Positions 9,225 to 19,119 of a DNA stretch of 64,000 nucleotides are shown here, one piece after another (within the stretch, counting starts at the first letter, position 1; the number at the start of each line of letters is the position of its first letter). Origin of the DNA: Pelagomonas calceolata (Eukaryota; Sar; Pelagophyceae; Pelagomonadales; Pelagomonadaceae). A model generated the notes under the pieces. It was not told the DNA's origin. It did no database searches and worked only from the letters and a program-made list of their open reading frames with translations. The stretch covers positions 2,356,001 through 2,420,000 of the forward strand of contig CAKKNE010000001.1 in the NCBI GenBank assembly GCA_918797485.1, written 5' to 3'. The position numbers and the translations under genes were made by a program.

Positions 9225-10637
9225 CTAGACCCCCGCCGCCCGGAGCAGCAGCGCGCGGCTCGCCGGCGTCGCCGCGGCCACTACGGACGCGGCACCAACG
9301 AGAGACATCGCGATCGCCGCAAAAGGCTGCGCGTCGGGCTCGTCGCCCATCTGCGCCGTGCCGATGCCGTGCGCCGCCGCGCCCATGGCCATGCCTCTTG
9401 CCACTGGATCTTTCGTTCCTAGCGCGTCCAATGCACTTGGACCGAAGGCCGCACCCAGCACGCCCGTGACCACTACTAATGCCACAGCTGCCGCCGCGTC
9501 CGTCTGCAAGGCCGTGCAGACGGCCACCGCGAGAGGCGAGGTGATGCACCGCGGCAGGAGAGCGTACCTCGCGGCTTTCGGGAGTTGCACGGCTCTCGCG
9601 GCCAACGCCGTGCCGTACAAGCCGACCCCGACGCCCGAGACCGTGCCCGCCGCTACGGGTTTCCAGTTGTCTTTGACCTCCCTTCTTCTCCCATACACGC
9701 CGCAGGCTAGGGCCAGTACCGAAGCGCCCAGTAAACGTTGTAGAGGCGCGCCTGCTAATGTAGCGTAGGACTTTAGGGTCGCTGTGGTAGTTTTCGACGT
9801 CGCCTTCGCTAGGATGCGGCACGCGACCGTCGTCACGAGTGCGCATTGTGCTACGGGATGCAGCGCGCGCGCGAGGGCCTTCTTCGTCTTGCTTTCGCTC
9901 TTCGCTAGGCTAGATGCGAACCTGCTCCCAAAGACGAAACTTCCGAGTGTTGCTGCGACGAAGTAGGGCCTCTTGAAGGCTAGTTTGCCTTGCGCCGCTA
10001 ACACCCCTGACAAAAGGGTAGCCACCCCTAACGGTTTCAGGAGAGGACTCCCGAAGGGCACTTGGGCCGGCCTCGACTTGGACCAGGTGTCCGACGCCGC
10101 CGTACATTCATCAGAACAGACGGTGCTGACGGCAAGTGCCGTGGCCGAGAGCGACACTGCTAACCCACCAAAGACCACGACCGCTAACGCCGCGGCATCT
10201 CTGGCTGTCGCGACGACGGGCTCGGCCAGCGGCAGCAATACGAGTGCGGGAGCAAAAAACACCGGCATCCAACTAAGTAATAGTGTAGCTCCAGGCGCGA
10301 GTAGTTTTTTATGGAGCTTTTCTCCGATCGAGCCCGTCGCTATTAATAAAGCGACTAGTGCGCCGCCCCCGGCCAAGGAATGGGGCAGGCCCGATCCTTT
10401 GAAAGCGACGCGGCAGGCCTCGTCCGCAATGGCAAGCGCCGCGAACCCCGCGAGACGTGGTGTTAGAGGCGGTTTTTCGACTTTCTCAACGGCGGCGTCG
10501 TCGGCGGCGGCAGCTCGCAGCGGTGGCGGCAACTTGGCCGGCGCGAGGAGCTTTTTGCGCTGCAACACAGGTGCAGGCACTCTGAAGGCTGTGACGGCCT
10601 GCCACGCGGCGAGGAGTAGGAGAGCTGGGCGAGGCAT
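9225..10637 (-). CDS. PLGG1: Plastid glycolate/glycerate translocator-like protein (LrgB/PLGG1 family)
   Basis: Single exon, about 470 residues from the ATG at 10637, chosen because it begins a hydrophobic leader (MPRPALLLLAAWQAVTAF); a longer frame upstream adds only basic residues. The leader plus VTA/FRVPAP fits the bipartite ER signal and transit peptide of secondary plastids, with Phe at the cleavage point. The body is strongly hydrophobic with many membrane spans and two halves. It includes PGATLLLSWMPVFFAPALV (LrgA-like half) and an AAAHGIGTA motif (LrgB-like half) typical of PLGG1, which exports glycolate and imports glycerate in photorespiration. Transport activity is inferred from family. 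Confidence 0.8.
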   Translation of the reverse strand: MPRPALLLLAAWQAVTAFRVPAPVLQRKKLLAPAKLPPPLRAAAADDAAVEKVEKPPLTPRLAGFAALAIADEACRVAFKGSGLPHSLAGGGALVALLIATGSIGEKLHKKLLAPGATLLLSWMPVFFAPALVLLPLAEPVVATARDAAALAVVVFGGLAVSLSATALAVSTVCSDECTAASDTWSKSRPAQVPFGSPLLKPLGVATLLSGVLAAQGKLAFKRPYFVAATLGSFVFGSRFASSLAKSESKTKKALARALHPVAQCALVTTVACRILAKATSKTTTATLKSYATLAGAPLQRLLGASVLALACGVYGRRREVKDNWKPVAAGTVSGVGVGLYGTALAARAVQLPKAARYALLPRCITSPLAVAVCTALQTDAAAAVALVVVTGVLGAAFGPSALDALGTKDPVARGMAMGAAAHGIGTAQMGDEPDAQPFAAIAMSLVGAASVVAAATPASRALLLRAAGV

Positions 10638-11070
10638 GTTGAGTGGACGTATACGACGTGCAATTTGCAGCGGGCGGCGCACGGAGGCCGCTTATCATGT
10701 GTTCTCACTCGCGGCAAGAATGGGTAAGGTATCGGATGTACCTTATACCTCGGTGGTAGGGTCAGGAGCCTGCACGGCCAAGCAGTCGTTCGTGCCAACG
10801 CGGAGGACTCCTGCGTTGCCGAGTTGTCCCCGCGCGCGTTCAAACGCGAGTAAGTTGGCAAGCTGGCACCTGATTTTTGGCCGAACTGCCGAGTGCAAAA
10901 AAGGGACCGTGCGCCGGTCGTCGGTCCGCGGGGCAGCCGCGCGACGCCGGCAGAGGGGCACGCGGGCGGCCGCGACCCAGTACCCAGCGGCGCGAGGCCC
11001 CGCCCGGCGCGCGCGGGCACAACCCAAAAAACACGGCCGACGCCGACATAGCTAACACGGCACGAAAACG
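10638..11070. promoter_or_regulatory. Divergent promoter with GGTA/CCTTATACC motif
   Basis: 433 bp between PLGG1 (minus) and the RRM protein (plus). At about 10727-10762 it holds ggtatcggatg, taccttatacctcgg and tggtagggtc. The same phrases recur near 39070 and 50350, each time upstream of a minus-strand start. No coding signal. Confidence 0.5.
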
Positions 11071-14000
11071 ATGATGTGGGGCCAGCCCCCGCCGACCTAC
11101 AACACGGCGGACCCCTGGTACGACGGCGCCGCGAATTACGACTACGGCGCGGGCCAAGAGGTCGAGCAGCGCTGGGCGGTGCTCGACGGCGCGTTGAATA
11201 GCTATTTGGGCGGCCAAGACGTGCCCCCACCTCCACCAGCACCACAGTACCAGCAGACCCAGTCCTGGGACGAGCAGGCCTCGAAGAATGCGCAGAGGTG
11301 GGCCAAGGAGTCTTCAGGTTACGCCGCGCAAGCACAAGCTCAAGCTGCGCGATTAGGACTAGCTGCCGGAGGTGTTGGTGATTTAGCTTCTTCCGTCGGT
11401 CATTTATCCGCCGCGGTCCAACGGATGGAGGAGCGGACCGCTTTAGTACAAGAGAGAGATGCAGCAAGGATGCGGTGCTTGGAGCTCGAGCAGGCTTTGG
11501 CCGAGAGGCAACAGCAAATCCAAGCGCCACCTTCAGCGCCGGCGTCGCCGATGCGCCTGCCGGCGCCGGTCCAATCGCCTCCCCTGTCACCGGCGCCCTC
11601 GGAGCGCCCTGTACAATCTTCACCGGTCGCGACATCAACAACGGGCCTGCCGCCGCGCGCGCAATCCATGAGGACGTCGACGACCGGTTTGAGTCAAGCG
11701 ATCGTACCGCAGCCGGAGGACCCGGCCGAGGCGAGGCGACAGGCCATCTTCCGCGAGCGCCAGGTCATCCTGGCCGAGCGCCAGCTCTTAGCCGAAAGAA
11801 GAAAACTCGAGGAAGAAATGGCCAAGGCCGACGCGGGCGAGATCTTCTCTACGGAAGCCGCCCCGCCGTCGACGGTAACGCACGCGCACCACCCGGAGCT
11901 CGCTGAAGCTAGAGTACAGATCGCCAACTTACATGGCGAGATGAAGGAGATGCGTGCGCTCATATCTAGAAGATCAGGGTCGCCGCGCGCGTCGTCCGAA
12001 CGGCCGGAGAAGCGTTCGAGACCGGAATCACCCTTGAATAACGACGAGGCGATCGTGAGGGCGGCTCAGAACGCGAGGGAAGACGCGAAACGCGACTTCG
12101 AGAAGCTGCGGGAAGAACTGGCGTCGCACCACAAGGAGGAGCTTTCAAGTCACCATGCTTCTCTGAGGGACCAGCACGAGCAGTACATCGCTACATTACA
12201 TCAGAAGCACGAGGCCCACCTCGAGTCGCACAAGACGCGGGCCGAGGCCGAGGCCGAAGCCGTGCGCCTGAAAGCGGCGGCGGAAGTGGAGGCCATGAAG
12301 CACCGCCTCGAAATGGCGCTCGAGAAGGAGCAGTCCGCGCGGGAGCAGCAGGAGGCGGCGCATAATCGTGCTGTTCAAGCTATGGAGGAGAAGCAGGCTC
12401 TCGCTCTACAAGCTGAGCAGCGCATGCTCGCGCTACCGGAGAAGAAGAGTGTCTCGGAGTCGCACGTCGGTAGACTCGTCTCGCAACAAATGCCACCGCA
12501 AGTCACTGAAAGTAGGATCGGTGCCTTACTGGAAGAAAAAATGTCACAACAACAGCCGGGCGTCTCCGAGTCGCAGATCGCGAGACTCATGGACGAGCGG
12601 ATGCGTAGTCATCAACCGGCGCTCACGGAATCGCAATTAGGTAGGATCATGGACGAGAAGCTCTCTCAGTTAACAAGTAGACACGCCCAGGACACGCACG
12701 AGCTCCAGGCGAAGCATCTCGAGTTGGTCCATGGCAAGATCCAGACGCTCACTGAAGAGCAGGCCAAGCATAGGGGGGAGTTGAAAGCGGCACAACTCGA
12801 AAAGGACGCGGAGATCGCCGCGCTGAAGTTGCAGTTGGAGCGGGCGACGCAGCACCAGGTCCATCGGGAGGCGCCGCTGCAGCAGAGCGCGCCGGTCAAG
12901 GAAGTGGCGGCCGCACACGCGACGCACCACGCGACGCACCACGTCCGACGGGAGGCGCCCCTGCAAGCGGCGGCCGCCGTCGAACAGGCCGTCGCGGCGC
13001 CCGCGGCGCACCACCGCGCGCACCACGCGGCGAAGGCTCCGGAAGTTATTGAAACGGTCAAGAAGGAGAAGAAGAAGCCCTCGGCGGTCTGGACTAGCGG
13101 CAAAACTTCACGCTTGAAGAAGGCCGTCAAGGTGACGTGGGGCAAGGGGCCGAAGCCGACCGCGAACCAGATCCGAGCCGCTTTAGTTGAATACGGTGTG
13201 GTGACCAAAGTAGGTGAAACCCCACATGGCAAGTCCGAATTGGTGCTGTTCGGCAGCGAGCGCGACGCCGAGAACGCGATCAGCAACTACAACGGGCCCT
13301 GGCGGTTAAGACCGGCGGCTGCTGGCCTCGAGGATCCGTTCGGGCACGTCCCCTCGCCCGAGAAAGCGGCACCTTCTAGATTCGCGGCGCGCACGGTGGA
13401 AGTGACCTGGAACGACTCCGTGCCCCCATCTTCCGACAAGGAGCTGCGTTCTCAACTGTCTTATTTCGGTGACGTCACTCGTTCGTTCAGAACGGGCCAC
13501 CGGGGCGTCGTCATGTTCTCGAACCACGAGGGGGCGCAGCGCTGCATCGAGGATTATCGGGGGCCCTGGTCCGTGCGGTTGGTCAATGCCAAACGTGTAC
13601 AGACACCCAAAGCAACACGGCGGCCGTCGACGAAGGAGGAGGTCGCGGCTCGAGCTTTAAGGGTGTCGTGGCGCGGGCGGTCTTCTCCGCCGTCCGAGAA
13701 CGACGTGAGGGACGCCTTGTCGAATTTCGGCACCGTGGCGAGATGTCAATCCGGCAGCACGCACGCTGTGGTCCTGTTCGGGTCGTCAGCCGAAGCGAAC
13801 GAGGCCCTCACTCAGTACCAAGGGCCCTGGAAGCTCACCAAGGCCGAGCAGCACACCTCCGTTGCACCGCCTAAGGCTCAGACGCCGGCCGCCAAGGCTC
13901 AAGATTTGAGGAAGGCCACGCGCAAGGTGACGTGGTCTTCCGGCGCCGCCGTGCCTACCGAAGATCAATTACGAGCCGTCCTGAATGCCTACGGACCGGT

Positions 14001-15202
14001 GCGCCAAGTGGCGCTGAAGAAGCGATCGGCCATCGTCATGTTTAGGGATGAAAATGGCGCGAAGAATGCCGATGAGAACTACAGAGGCCCCTGGCGTCTC
14101 AATGAGTTGGGCGCGCCGGGCGAAACCCCCAAAACGCCGCCTCCTACGGTGCATAAGCCCTCACCTAGGGCACATCACAGTCCTCCTAGACATATGAAGC
14201 CGCTGGAGTCCGAAGTTGTTCGGGAGGCGCCGCTGCAGCACCAGGCACCCGTCGTCCAGGAAGAAGCTTTGGCTTCCCACAAGAAGCACCACCACAAAGC
14301 CGCCGCGTGCGCGGGCCGCGTCCCTTTTCACGCCGTCGCCGAGCCGCGACGTGTCGACACTCCACGCCGTCGTCGCCTCGACGCCGTTGACGCGACGCCT
14401 CACCTCTCGCATACCGCGCAGGGCCGAGGAGGACCACAAAGCCGATCACGAGGAGGACGACGACGTCCCGCCCCCTCCTGCGAAGAAGCCCGCTCGCTTA
14501 ACGGCCGAAGCCTTAGCAAAGTTGGAGGCCGAGACGACCCAGAAGAAGGCGCCCCTACCGGAACGATGTGTCAACATCACGTGGCCCAAGAACCACAAGG
14601 CGACCGAGGCGGGCGTCATGGAAGTGTTAAGGGCCTTTGGGTGCTCCGACGTGGTCAAGGTGTCGTGTCGGACCAAGTCCGCCGTGACACTATTCGCCAC
14701 GCCGGACGCCGCGAAGAAGGCCGTTTCTAAAATAAGAGACGCGTCTGGTACGGTTGAGGGTTACGACATGAGCACGTGGAAGGCGTTTCTGGCGTCCGAG
14801 GCTCTGGCGATTCGGGCGTCCAAGTCATCTGCGCCGTTATCGCCCCAGAAGCCGCCCTCTGTTGCTTCGTCCGCTTTGCGAAGATCACAAGAGCGAGAAG
14901 AGCAACGCCAAAAAATGGCTCAAGAAGCACCGACGCCCGTCGTCCAAGGCGAGCTCTGGAAGCGCTGCGTCAAGGTGACCTATATGGGCGGCTACAAACC
15001 GAGCACCGAGGCGCAGCTCGCGTTGGACGTGGAGCAGGCGGGCGGCGCGCCCTTCGTCAACGCGAAGCTCAAGAAGAAGTCGGCCGTCCTGCTCTTCTCC
15101 TGCACGGCCGACGCCGAGGACTTAGTTCATGGCGTCGGCGACTCGTGCGACAAGTTCACGGCGAGCATCGTGCCTCCACCTAATGCGGGGTCGCCCAAGT
15201 AA
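11071..15202 (+). CDS. Large coiled-coil protein with six RRM-like domains
   Basis: Two exons, 11071..14306 and 14422..15202, about 1338 residues. Residues 1-60 are Tyr/Pro-rich. Residues about 60-620 form a charged coiled coil that contains four short repeats of the type ESxIGxLxxEKM. Then six RRM-like modules start near residues 683, 772, 859, 948, 1127 and 1258, each of the form VxVTW...L..FG.V......(S)AVVLF.....A......GPW. They resemble the single divergent RRM of DNAJC17-type proteins. A VREAPLQ phrase occurs three times as linkers. RNA binding and scaffolding are likely. The intron falls between modules 4 and 5; reading in frame across it is exact. Confidence 0.85.
14307..14421 (+). other. 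Intron of RRM protein carrying introner-like repeats
   Basis: 115-bp GT-AG intron (gtgcgcggg...ccgcgcag), phase 2. It contains CACGCCGTCG twice and CGACGCCGTTGACGCGACGCC, variants of the CGTCGATGGCGT element in reverse orientation. Confidence 0.8.
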
Positions 15203-15249
15203 ATTCACGTATCTGAGTTTTTCTTACGGTCTTGGGGGATAGGGAGTGC

Positions 15250-16560
15250 CTAGGGGCAGGTACCGCACGTTTTTTTGCAGGCTTCGTCCGCCCGGACGCC
15301 GTCCGCGCTGAAGCGGATCGTGCAGCGCTTGAGCTTCTCGGCGACGCGCTCGCACGTGAACACGTCCCCCTCCTTCGTGGTGTAGGACCAGTCCTCATCA
15401 TCAGCACAGTCGTCGTCGTCGCTGCCGCGCAGCGACGGCTTGTACGTCGGCCGGTAGGTGGGTGCCGGTACTATCTCGGCCGGAGCCTGGCACGGCGGGC
15501 CTTCGACACCGCACGACGTCTTTTCGCACTTCGTTCGTAAAAATGCGTCGTTCTGGTTCACGTCGTCGTCGAGGCACCAGCCGAGGTCCTGCTTGAATTT
15601 GCTGGCGCCCTGGAACATGTACTTGATCTCCTTGGCCTTGTCGAGCCGCCAATTGTCCAGCGGCTGGTTGAACTTGTAGGCGTACTCGAACATGCGTTGG
15701 GTACTAGTGACCGTGGAGACGTCCCAAGTGTTGAGCGGTTGGTTGAATTTCGTGGCGTACTTGAACATGTAGCTCATGTCCGTGAGGCTAGATGTGTCCC
15801 AGCGGTCGAGCGGTTGATTGAACGCCGTGCAATCTTCGAGCATCTCGTACATACTCTTAACCTTCGAGACATCCCAGCCATTTAGCGGCTGGTTGAAGGA
15901 GTCGGCGCCTTCGAACATCGAGCTCATATCCGTCACTTGTGACACGTCCCAGACGCCGATCGCCTGGTTGAACGCCGTGTCGCGGAACATGTTGACCTGT
16001 ACATTTTGGGTAGTTAGAAGTGTTGACACGCGCATACGACGCGGGAGCGAAACCATGCTTTTTACGTTGCTTGTATCCCAATTTGAGACGTCCTCGTTGA
16101 ACGACCACGAGACCACGCACCGGGAATCGCTCCAGCACGCGCCCAGCAGATAGTCCATGTCCGTCACCCGCGATGTGTCCCATATCATAGGTACCGTCCG
16201 GCAGGCCTGGCGCACGTCGCGCGCCGCGGAGAGCGGCACCTTCTCCTGGCCGCGGCACGTCCAGTCGACGCCCCGGAGGTCGTGCGCCGCTCGTACGCGC
16301 ACCGCCAGCGCCAGTCCCGTTTCTGCCACCGCCGCGAAGGGCGGCGCCACGCGCGAGCGGCAATACAGGGGCTCGACGAAGGTGCGGCCGAGCTTTTTGG
16401 CCCAGGACGCCGCCTCCGCGACGACGCCGATATTCTTGTTCATCTGCTCGAAGGCCGAGAGCATGACGACGTAGCGGTCCGAGGAAAGCCGGCGGCAGGC
16501 GGCGTCGATATCAGGTTGCGCCGTGGCTACGCCGATGATCAGGGCGGCGAGACGTCTCAT
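15250..16560 (-). CDS. Secreted BspA-type repeat protein with ShK-like C-terminus
   Basis: Two exons, 16560..16054 and 15996..15250, about 417 residues. An N-terminal signal-like segment (MRRLAALIIGVATAQP) is followed by about 90 residues of unknown type. Then come tandem repeats of about 26 residues of the BspA/DUF285 kind (DMSxMFxxAxxFNQPLxxWDVS). At the end is a Cys-rich segment with DxACKKTCGTC, as in ShK-type domains; this domain is common in secreted algal proteins and does not imply toxicity. The intron is 57 bp, divisible by three, so the unspliced frame stays open but inserts 19 odd residues into a repeat. A cell-surface or extracellular role is inferred. Confidence 0.8.
   Translation of the reverse strand: MRRLAALIIGVATAQPDIDAACRRLSSDRYVVMLSAFEQMNKNIGVVAEAASWAKKLGRTFVEPLYCRSRVAPPFAAVAETGLALAVRVRAAHDLRGVDWTCRGQEKVPLSAARDVRQACRTVPMIWDTSRVTDMDYLLGACWSDSRCVVSWSFNEDVSNWDTSNVKSMVSLPRRMRVSTLLTTQNVQVNMFRDTAFNQAIGVWDVSQVTDMSSMFEGADSFNQPLNGWDVSKVKSMYEMLEDCTAFNQPLDRWDTSSLTDMSYMFKYATKFNQPLNTWDVSTVTSTQRMFEYAYKFNQPLDNWRLDKAKEIKYMFQGASKFKQDLGWCLDDDVNQNDAFLRTKCEKTSCGVEGPPCQAPAEIVPAPTYRPTYKPSLRGSDDDDCADDEDWSYTTKEGDVFTCERVAEKLKRCTIRFSADGVRADEACKKTCGTCP
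15997..16053 (-). other. In-frame 57-bp intron
   Basis: GTTTCGCTCC...ATGTACAG on the minus strand, phase 0. Removing it restores the repeat as NVKSM-VNMFRDTAFNQ. Because its length is a multiple of three with no stop, ORF-only annotation would miss it. Confidence 0.8.
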
Positions 16561-16938
16561 TTCTTCAGAGGCCGAGCGCGAATTTCGTCACGAAAAAGAG
16601 AGAGGTCACAATAGCAATTACATAGAGCACAAGCACGCGGCCGTCGACGGTCTCATCAGTGTCTCGTCGCTGGGGGGGTCGCCTGCGCTTACGGTTTCTG
16701 GACAGATCGTGATCAATTACGTGCCCGGCCATCATGGACTCGACTTGCTTGCTTGCTAGTGTCTACAGGCCGACTTGGGCTAGCGGGCGTGACACACTAG
16801 GATTTCGGGGGTTGGGCAAGTTTTGGGAAATTAAGCCAGCGCCGGCGCCCTACAGCGAGCAATTCGAGGCTTTTCGTACTTATTATTTGGCAAGGTCGCA
16901 TATTTGCTGCCTGCCTGCGCCGCGGCGACTAGCAAGCC
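16561..16938. promoter_or_regulatory. Divergent promoter with inverted GCTAG element
   Basis: 378 bp. A GCTAGTGTCTACAGG variant begins at 16755 (one T shorter than the consensus) and ends ...GGGCTAGCG near 16785. It is followed by TGACACACTAGG, a reverse-oriented half copy, at about 16791-16802. The plus-strand start is 155 bp downstream. Confidence 0.6.
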
Positions 16939-18825
16939 ATGTCCAGGATGAACGGCAGCGGCGGCGACGTCGCGCCGCCGCCGCGCTGGTCCGCGAGGGC
17001 CTACTTCACCTGCGATGGATTCAGCAACGACATGTTCAACGCGCTAACGGCGTGCCTGCCTCTAGCATTATTTTGGAGGCGTCACCTGGGCGCGGACGTC
17101 CTCGGCGTGTCCTGCTTCGTCTTTTGCGTCGTCGCGGCGGCGGGCCACGTCTGGCCTCGGGCGCTGGCCGGCTCGACGCATTTGGTCAAGCTGGCGTTTA
17201 CTCCTGTGGCCCTGCAAGGTGCCGACACACGCTTGGTGACGGCAGTAGCAGCTACAACAATCGTACCCTTCCTCTTCCCGGCGCTAGCGAAGGTAGAACC
17301 ATTAGGAGGCGGCGCGCGGCAGCTCTGGATGGCTTTTCGTATTGTCACGTTATTCAGGGAAGATAACATAAGGTGGCAGACCATCGCGGTCATGGGCCTC
17401 TGCAAACTTTTATATAGGATGGAGCGCCAAGCGAGGATGAAGCGGGGGAAAAGAGACGAGTACGCCTTCGCGCACGCCGCGGAACATCTGGATTTATTTC
17501 TGTACGTCGTGGTCACGTCCGTATCCTTCGACAACCGACTGCTCGAGTACGCGCGGGCCGCTGGATTAACTCTGGTAGCAGCGTGCGCCTCGATCACACC
17601 CTTCGTCGAGCACGGCGACGGCGGAAGGGCGCTGCTAGGAGCGCTGGCATTGATGGCCGCGGACTACTCGTTCTTTAGAGCTGTTGGGAAAGTACGAGTT
17701 GGTATTGTGGCTGTGTTAGCTACCATAGCGTACGTCTTCGAGAATCGGGGCGGCGGCGCACGTACAAGGCCTCTGCTACGACTGGCTACTGCTATGGTAG
17801 TGGGCCACGCCATGTTTATTGCTTTCGGCTCCACTGGTTTGTACGGCTTTTGTGTCGTCGAAAGCATACTCATGCTGTGTTCCGGAAGGGACTTCCACAC
17901 GTCGCAAGGCCGTGTCGTGATTGACGACTCGGCCTTCATCGCCCACTCCATCATCGTGGCCTACGCGTTACGAGCAAAGCCGTGGCACTTGTTTCTCGCG
18001 GCGGCGTGGAGCTTCGCCGACGCGATGGACCTGCGGTTTTCCGGTCGGAGAGGCGGTGGTGCGTTACATTTATCGATTGTCGCGCTCTACGTTTATAGAG
18101 ATGCGGACGTGCGCGTCGTCTATGTCCTGTGGATCCTGACGGCGTTGGCCTTTTGCGGCTACAACGTTTTACTGGGTATCATTACGATACGACGGGGTCC
18201 CGGCGGTAATTTACCAGAAGAGTGCCACGAGGCCTTCTGGACGAAGTTGCGAGGCAATGCGTTTGCGATCAACCCCATCGGGTATCTGCTGAAACCGTCC
18301 TCGCCCGTCCTGTCGTGGGAGCGCATGTCCTGGGCGAGAATAGAGGAAGACATTAATAGTGTGGACTTTGGTGGGTTCGAGGCCGATCTGGTCGTCGGCG
18401 TCTTGTCGGGCGGCGGCTTCATTCGCCATATTGTGGCAAGACAATTCCCGAGCGCCGACAAGGGCCTCATCCGATCCCAGGTCTGGAGCCGCATTTCGGC
18501 GTCGGAGAACATTAGAAGTGTAGGGCAGGTCTTCAGCGACAAGGAGCAGTGGCGCGACTCGAAGTGCAAGGAACTCCGATGGTTCGTTTCTCCCTCTCGC
18601 GAGACATATAAAAACATACTGGTGGTGGACGACAGCGTGAGTTCGGGCAAGACGATGCAGAACGTGCTGCGGTTTGTCCGTTCAGAATATCCGGCGGCGA
18701 CGGTGAAATGCTTCGTCCTTTATGCTCCTCCGGCCTCATCCGGCGGCGCCGCGGCGTTCGTGGACTTCGTCTGCCACCGGGGCCACGTGCCGCTGCTCTG
18801 GCCCTGGGGCTGCGAGATGGACTAG
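16939..18825 (+). CDS. Polytopic membrane protein fused to a phosphoribosyltransferase-like domain
   Basis: Single exon, 628 residues. After about 20 polar residues there are roughly ten hydrophobic segments up to about residue 420 (for example HLGADVLGVSCFVFCVVAAA and LVVACASITP-like stretches), with a His/Arg loop near residue 165-180. Residues about 470-620 are soluble and carry the PRPP-loop signature ILVVDDSVSSGKTM together with an upstream VVGVLSGGGFIRH, as in type I phosphoribosyltransferases. Substrate unknown. The fusion of a multi-span membrane domain to a PRTase fold is not one I recognise. A full-length continuous frame argues against a fused-gene artefact. Confidence 0.8.
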   Translation: MSRMNGSGGDVAPPPRWSARAYFTCDGFSNDMFNALTACLPLALFWRRHLGADVLGVSCFVFCVVAAAGHVWPRALAGSTHLVKLAFTPVALQGADTRLVTAVAATTIVPFLFPALAKVEPLGGGARQLWMAFRIVTLFREDNIRWQTIAVMGLCKLLYRMERQARMKRGKRDEYAFAHAAEHLDLFLYVVVTSVSFDNRLLEYARAAGLTLVAACASITPFVEHGDGGRALLGALALMAADYSFFRAVGKVRVGIVAVLATIAYVFENRGGGARTRPLLRLATAMVVGHAMFIAFGSTGLYGFCVVESILMLCSGRDFHTSQGRVVIDDSAFIAHSIIVAYALRAKPWHLFLAAAWSFADAMDLRFSGRRGGGALHLSIVALYVYRDADVRVVYVLWILTALAFCGYNVLLGIITIRRGPGGNLPEECHEAFWTKLRGNAFAINPIGYLLKPSSPVLSWERMSWARIEEDINSVDFGGFEADLVVGVLSGGGFIRHIVARQFPSADKGLIRSQVWSRISASENIRSVGQVFSDKEQWRDSKCKELRWFVSPSRETYKNILVVDDSVSSGKTMQNVLRFVRSEYPAATVKCFVLYAPPASSGGAAAFVDFVCHRGHVPLLWPWGCEMD

Positions 18826-18889
18826 TGGGCTTCTTTTTGGACTAAGTTTGAGAGTGCGGATTACTCGTGTGTCGTGGACTCGTGGCTAG

Positions 18890-19107
18890 CGTGTCGCGTC
18901 GATGGCGTGCTTGCGGGGTATAGCGGCCGGGTGGATCCGATCCGCTCCACTGCCCGATCCGACGTCGTCTGGTGGTGCTCGAAATTCTTGAGATCCGTGA
19001 ACCCTCCGCGCGTCACGCGGCGCGTGCACGTGGATGATCGAATGCGGGCAGGCACGTCGGACCGCGCCAGCCCCCACGCCGTCGACGCGGCGTGCCGCTC
19101 GCTAGCG
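18890..19107. mobile_element. MITE-like element of about 200 bp with introner-type ends
   Basis: It lies in the convergent spacer between the PRTase-fusion and SAM/CaaX genes. The left end is ...GCTAGCGTGTCGCGTCGATGGCGTG; the right end is the inverted CACGCCGTCGACGCGGCGTG...CGCTAGCG. The inner 15 bp of the two ends match with one change and the outer GCTAGCG is exact. The interior has no coding capacity. This would be a non-autonomous element; no transposase is seen in the window. Confidence 0.5.
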
Positions 19108-19119
19108 ATCAAATAAAAT

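Noticed and set aside
10463-11641. Minus-strand open frame of 392 codons
   Set aside because: It runs through the promoter and the coding start of the RRM protein with Arg/Ser/Pro-rich, family-less sequence; a shadow of GC-rich DNA.
15250-15420. ShK-like segment as a toxin
   Set aside because: ShK-type Cys motifs are common in secreted algal proteins and proteases; nothing else in the gene suggests a toxin.
15540-15996. Mobile-element or bacterial contamination for the BspA-repeat gene
   Set aside because: The gene has a spliceosomal-type intron, host-like codon use and lies between host genes, so recent bacterial DNA is unlikely.
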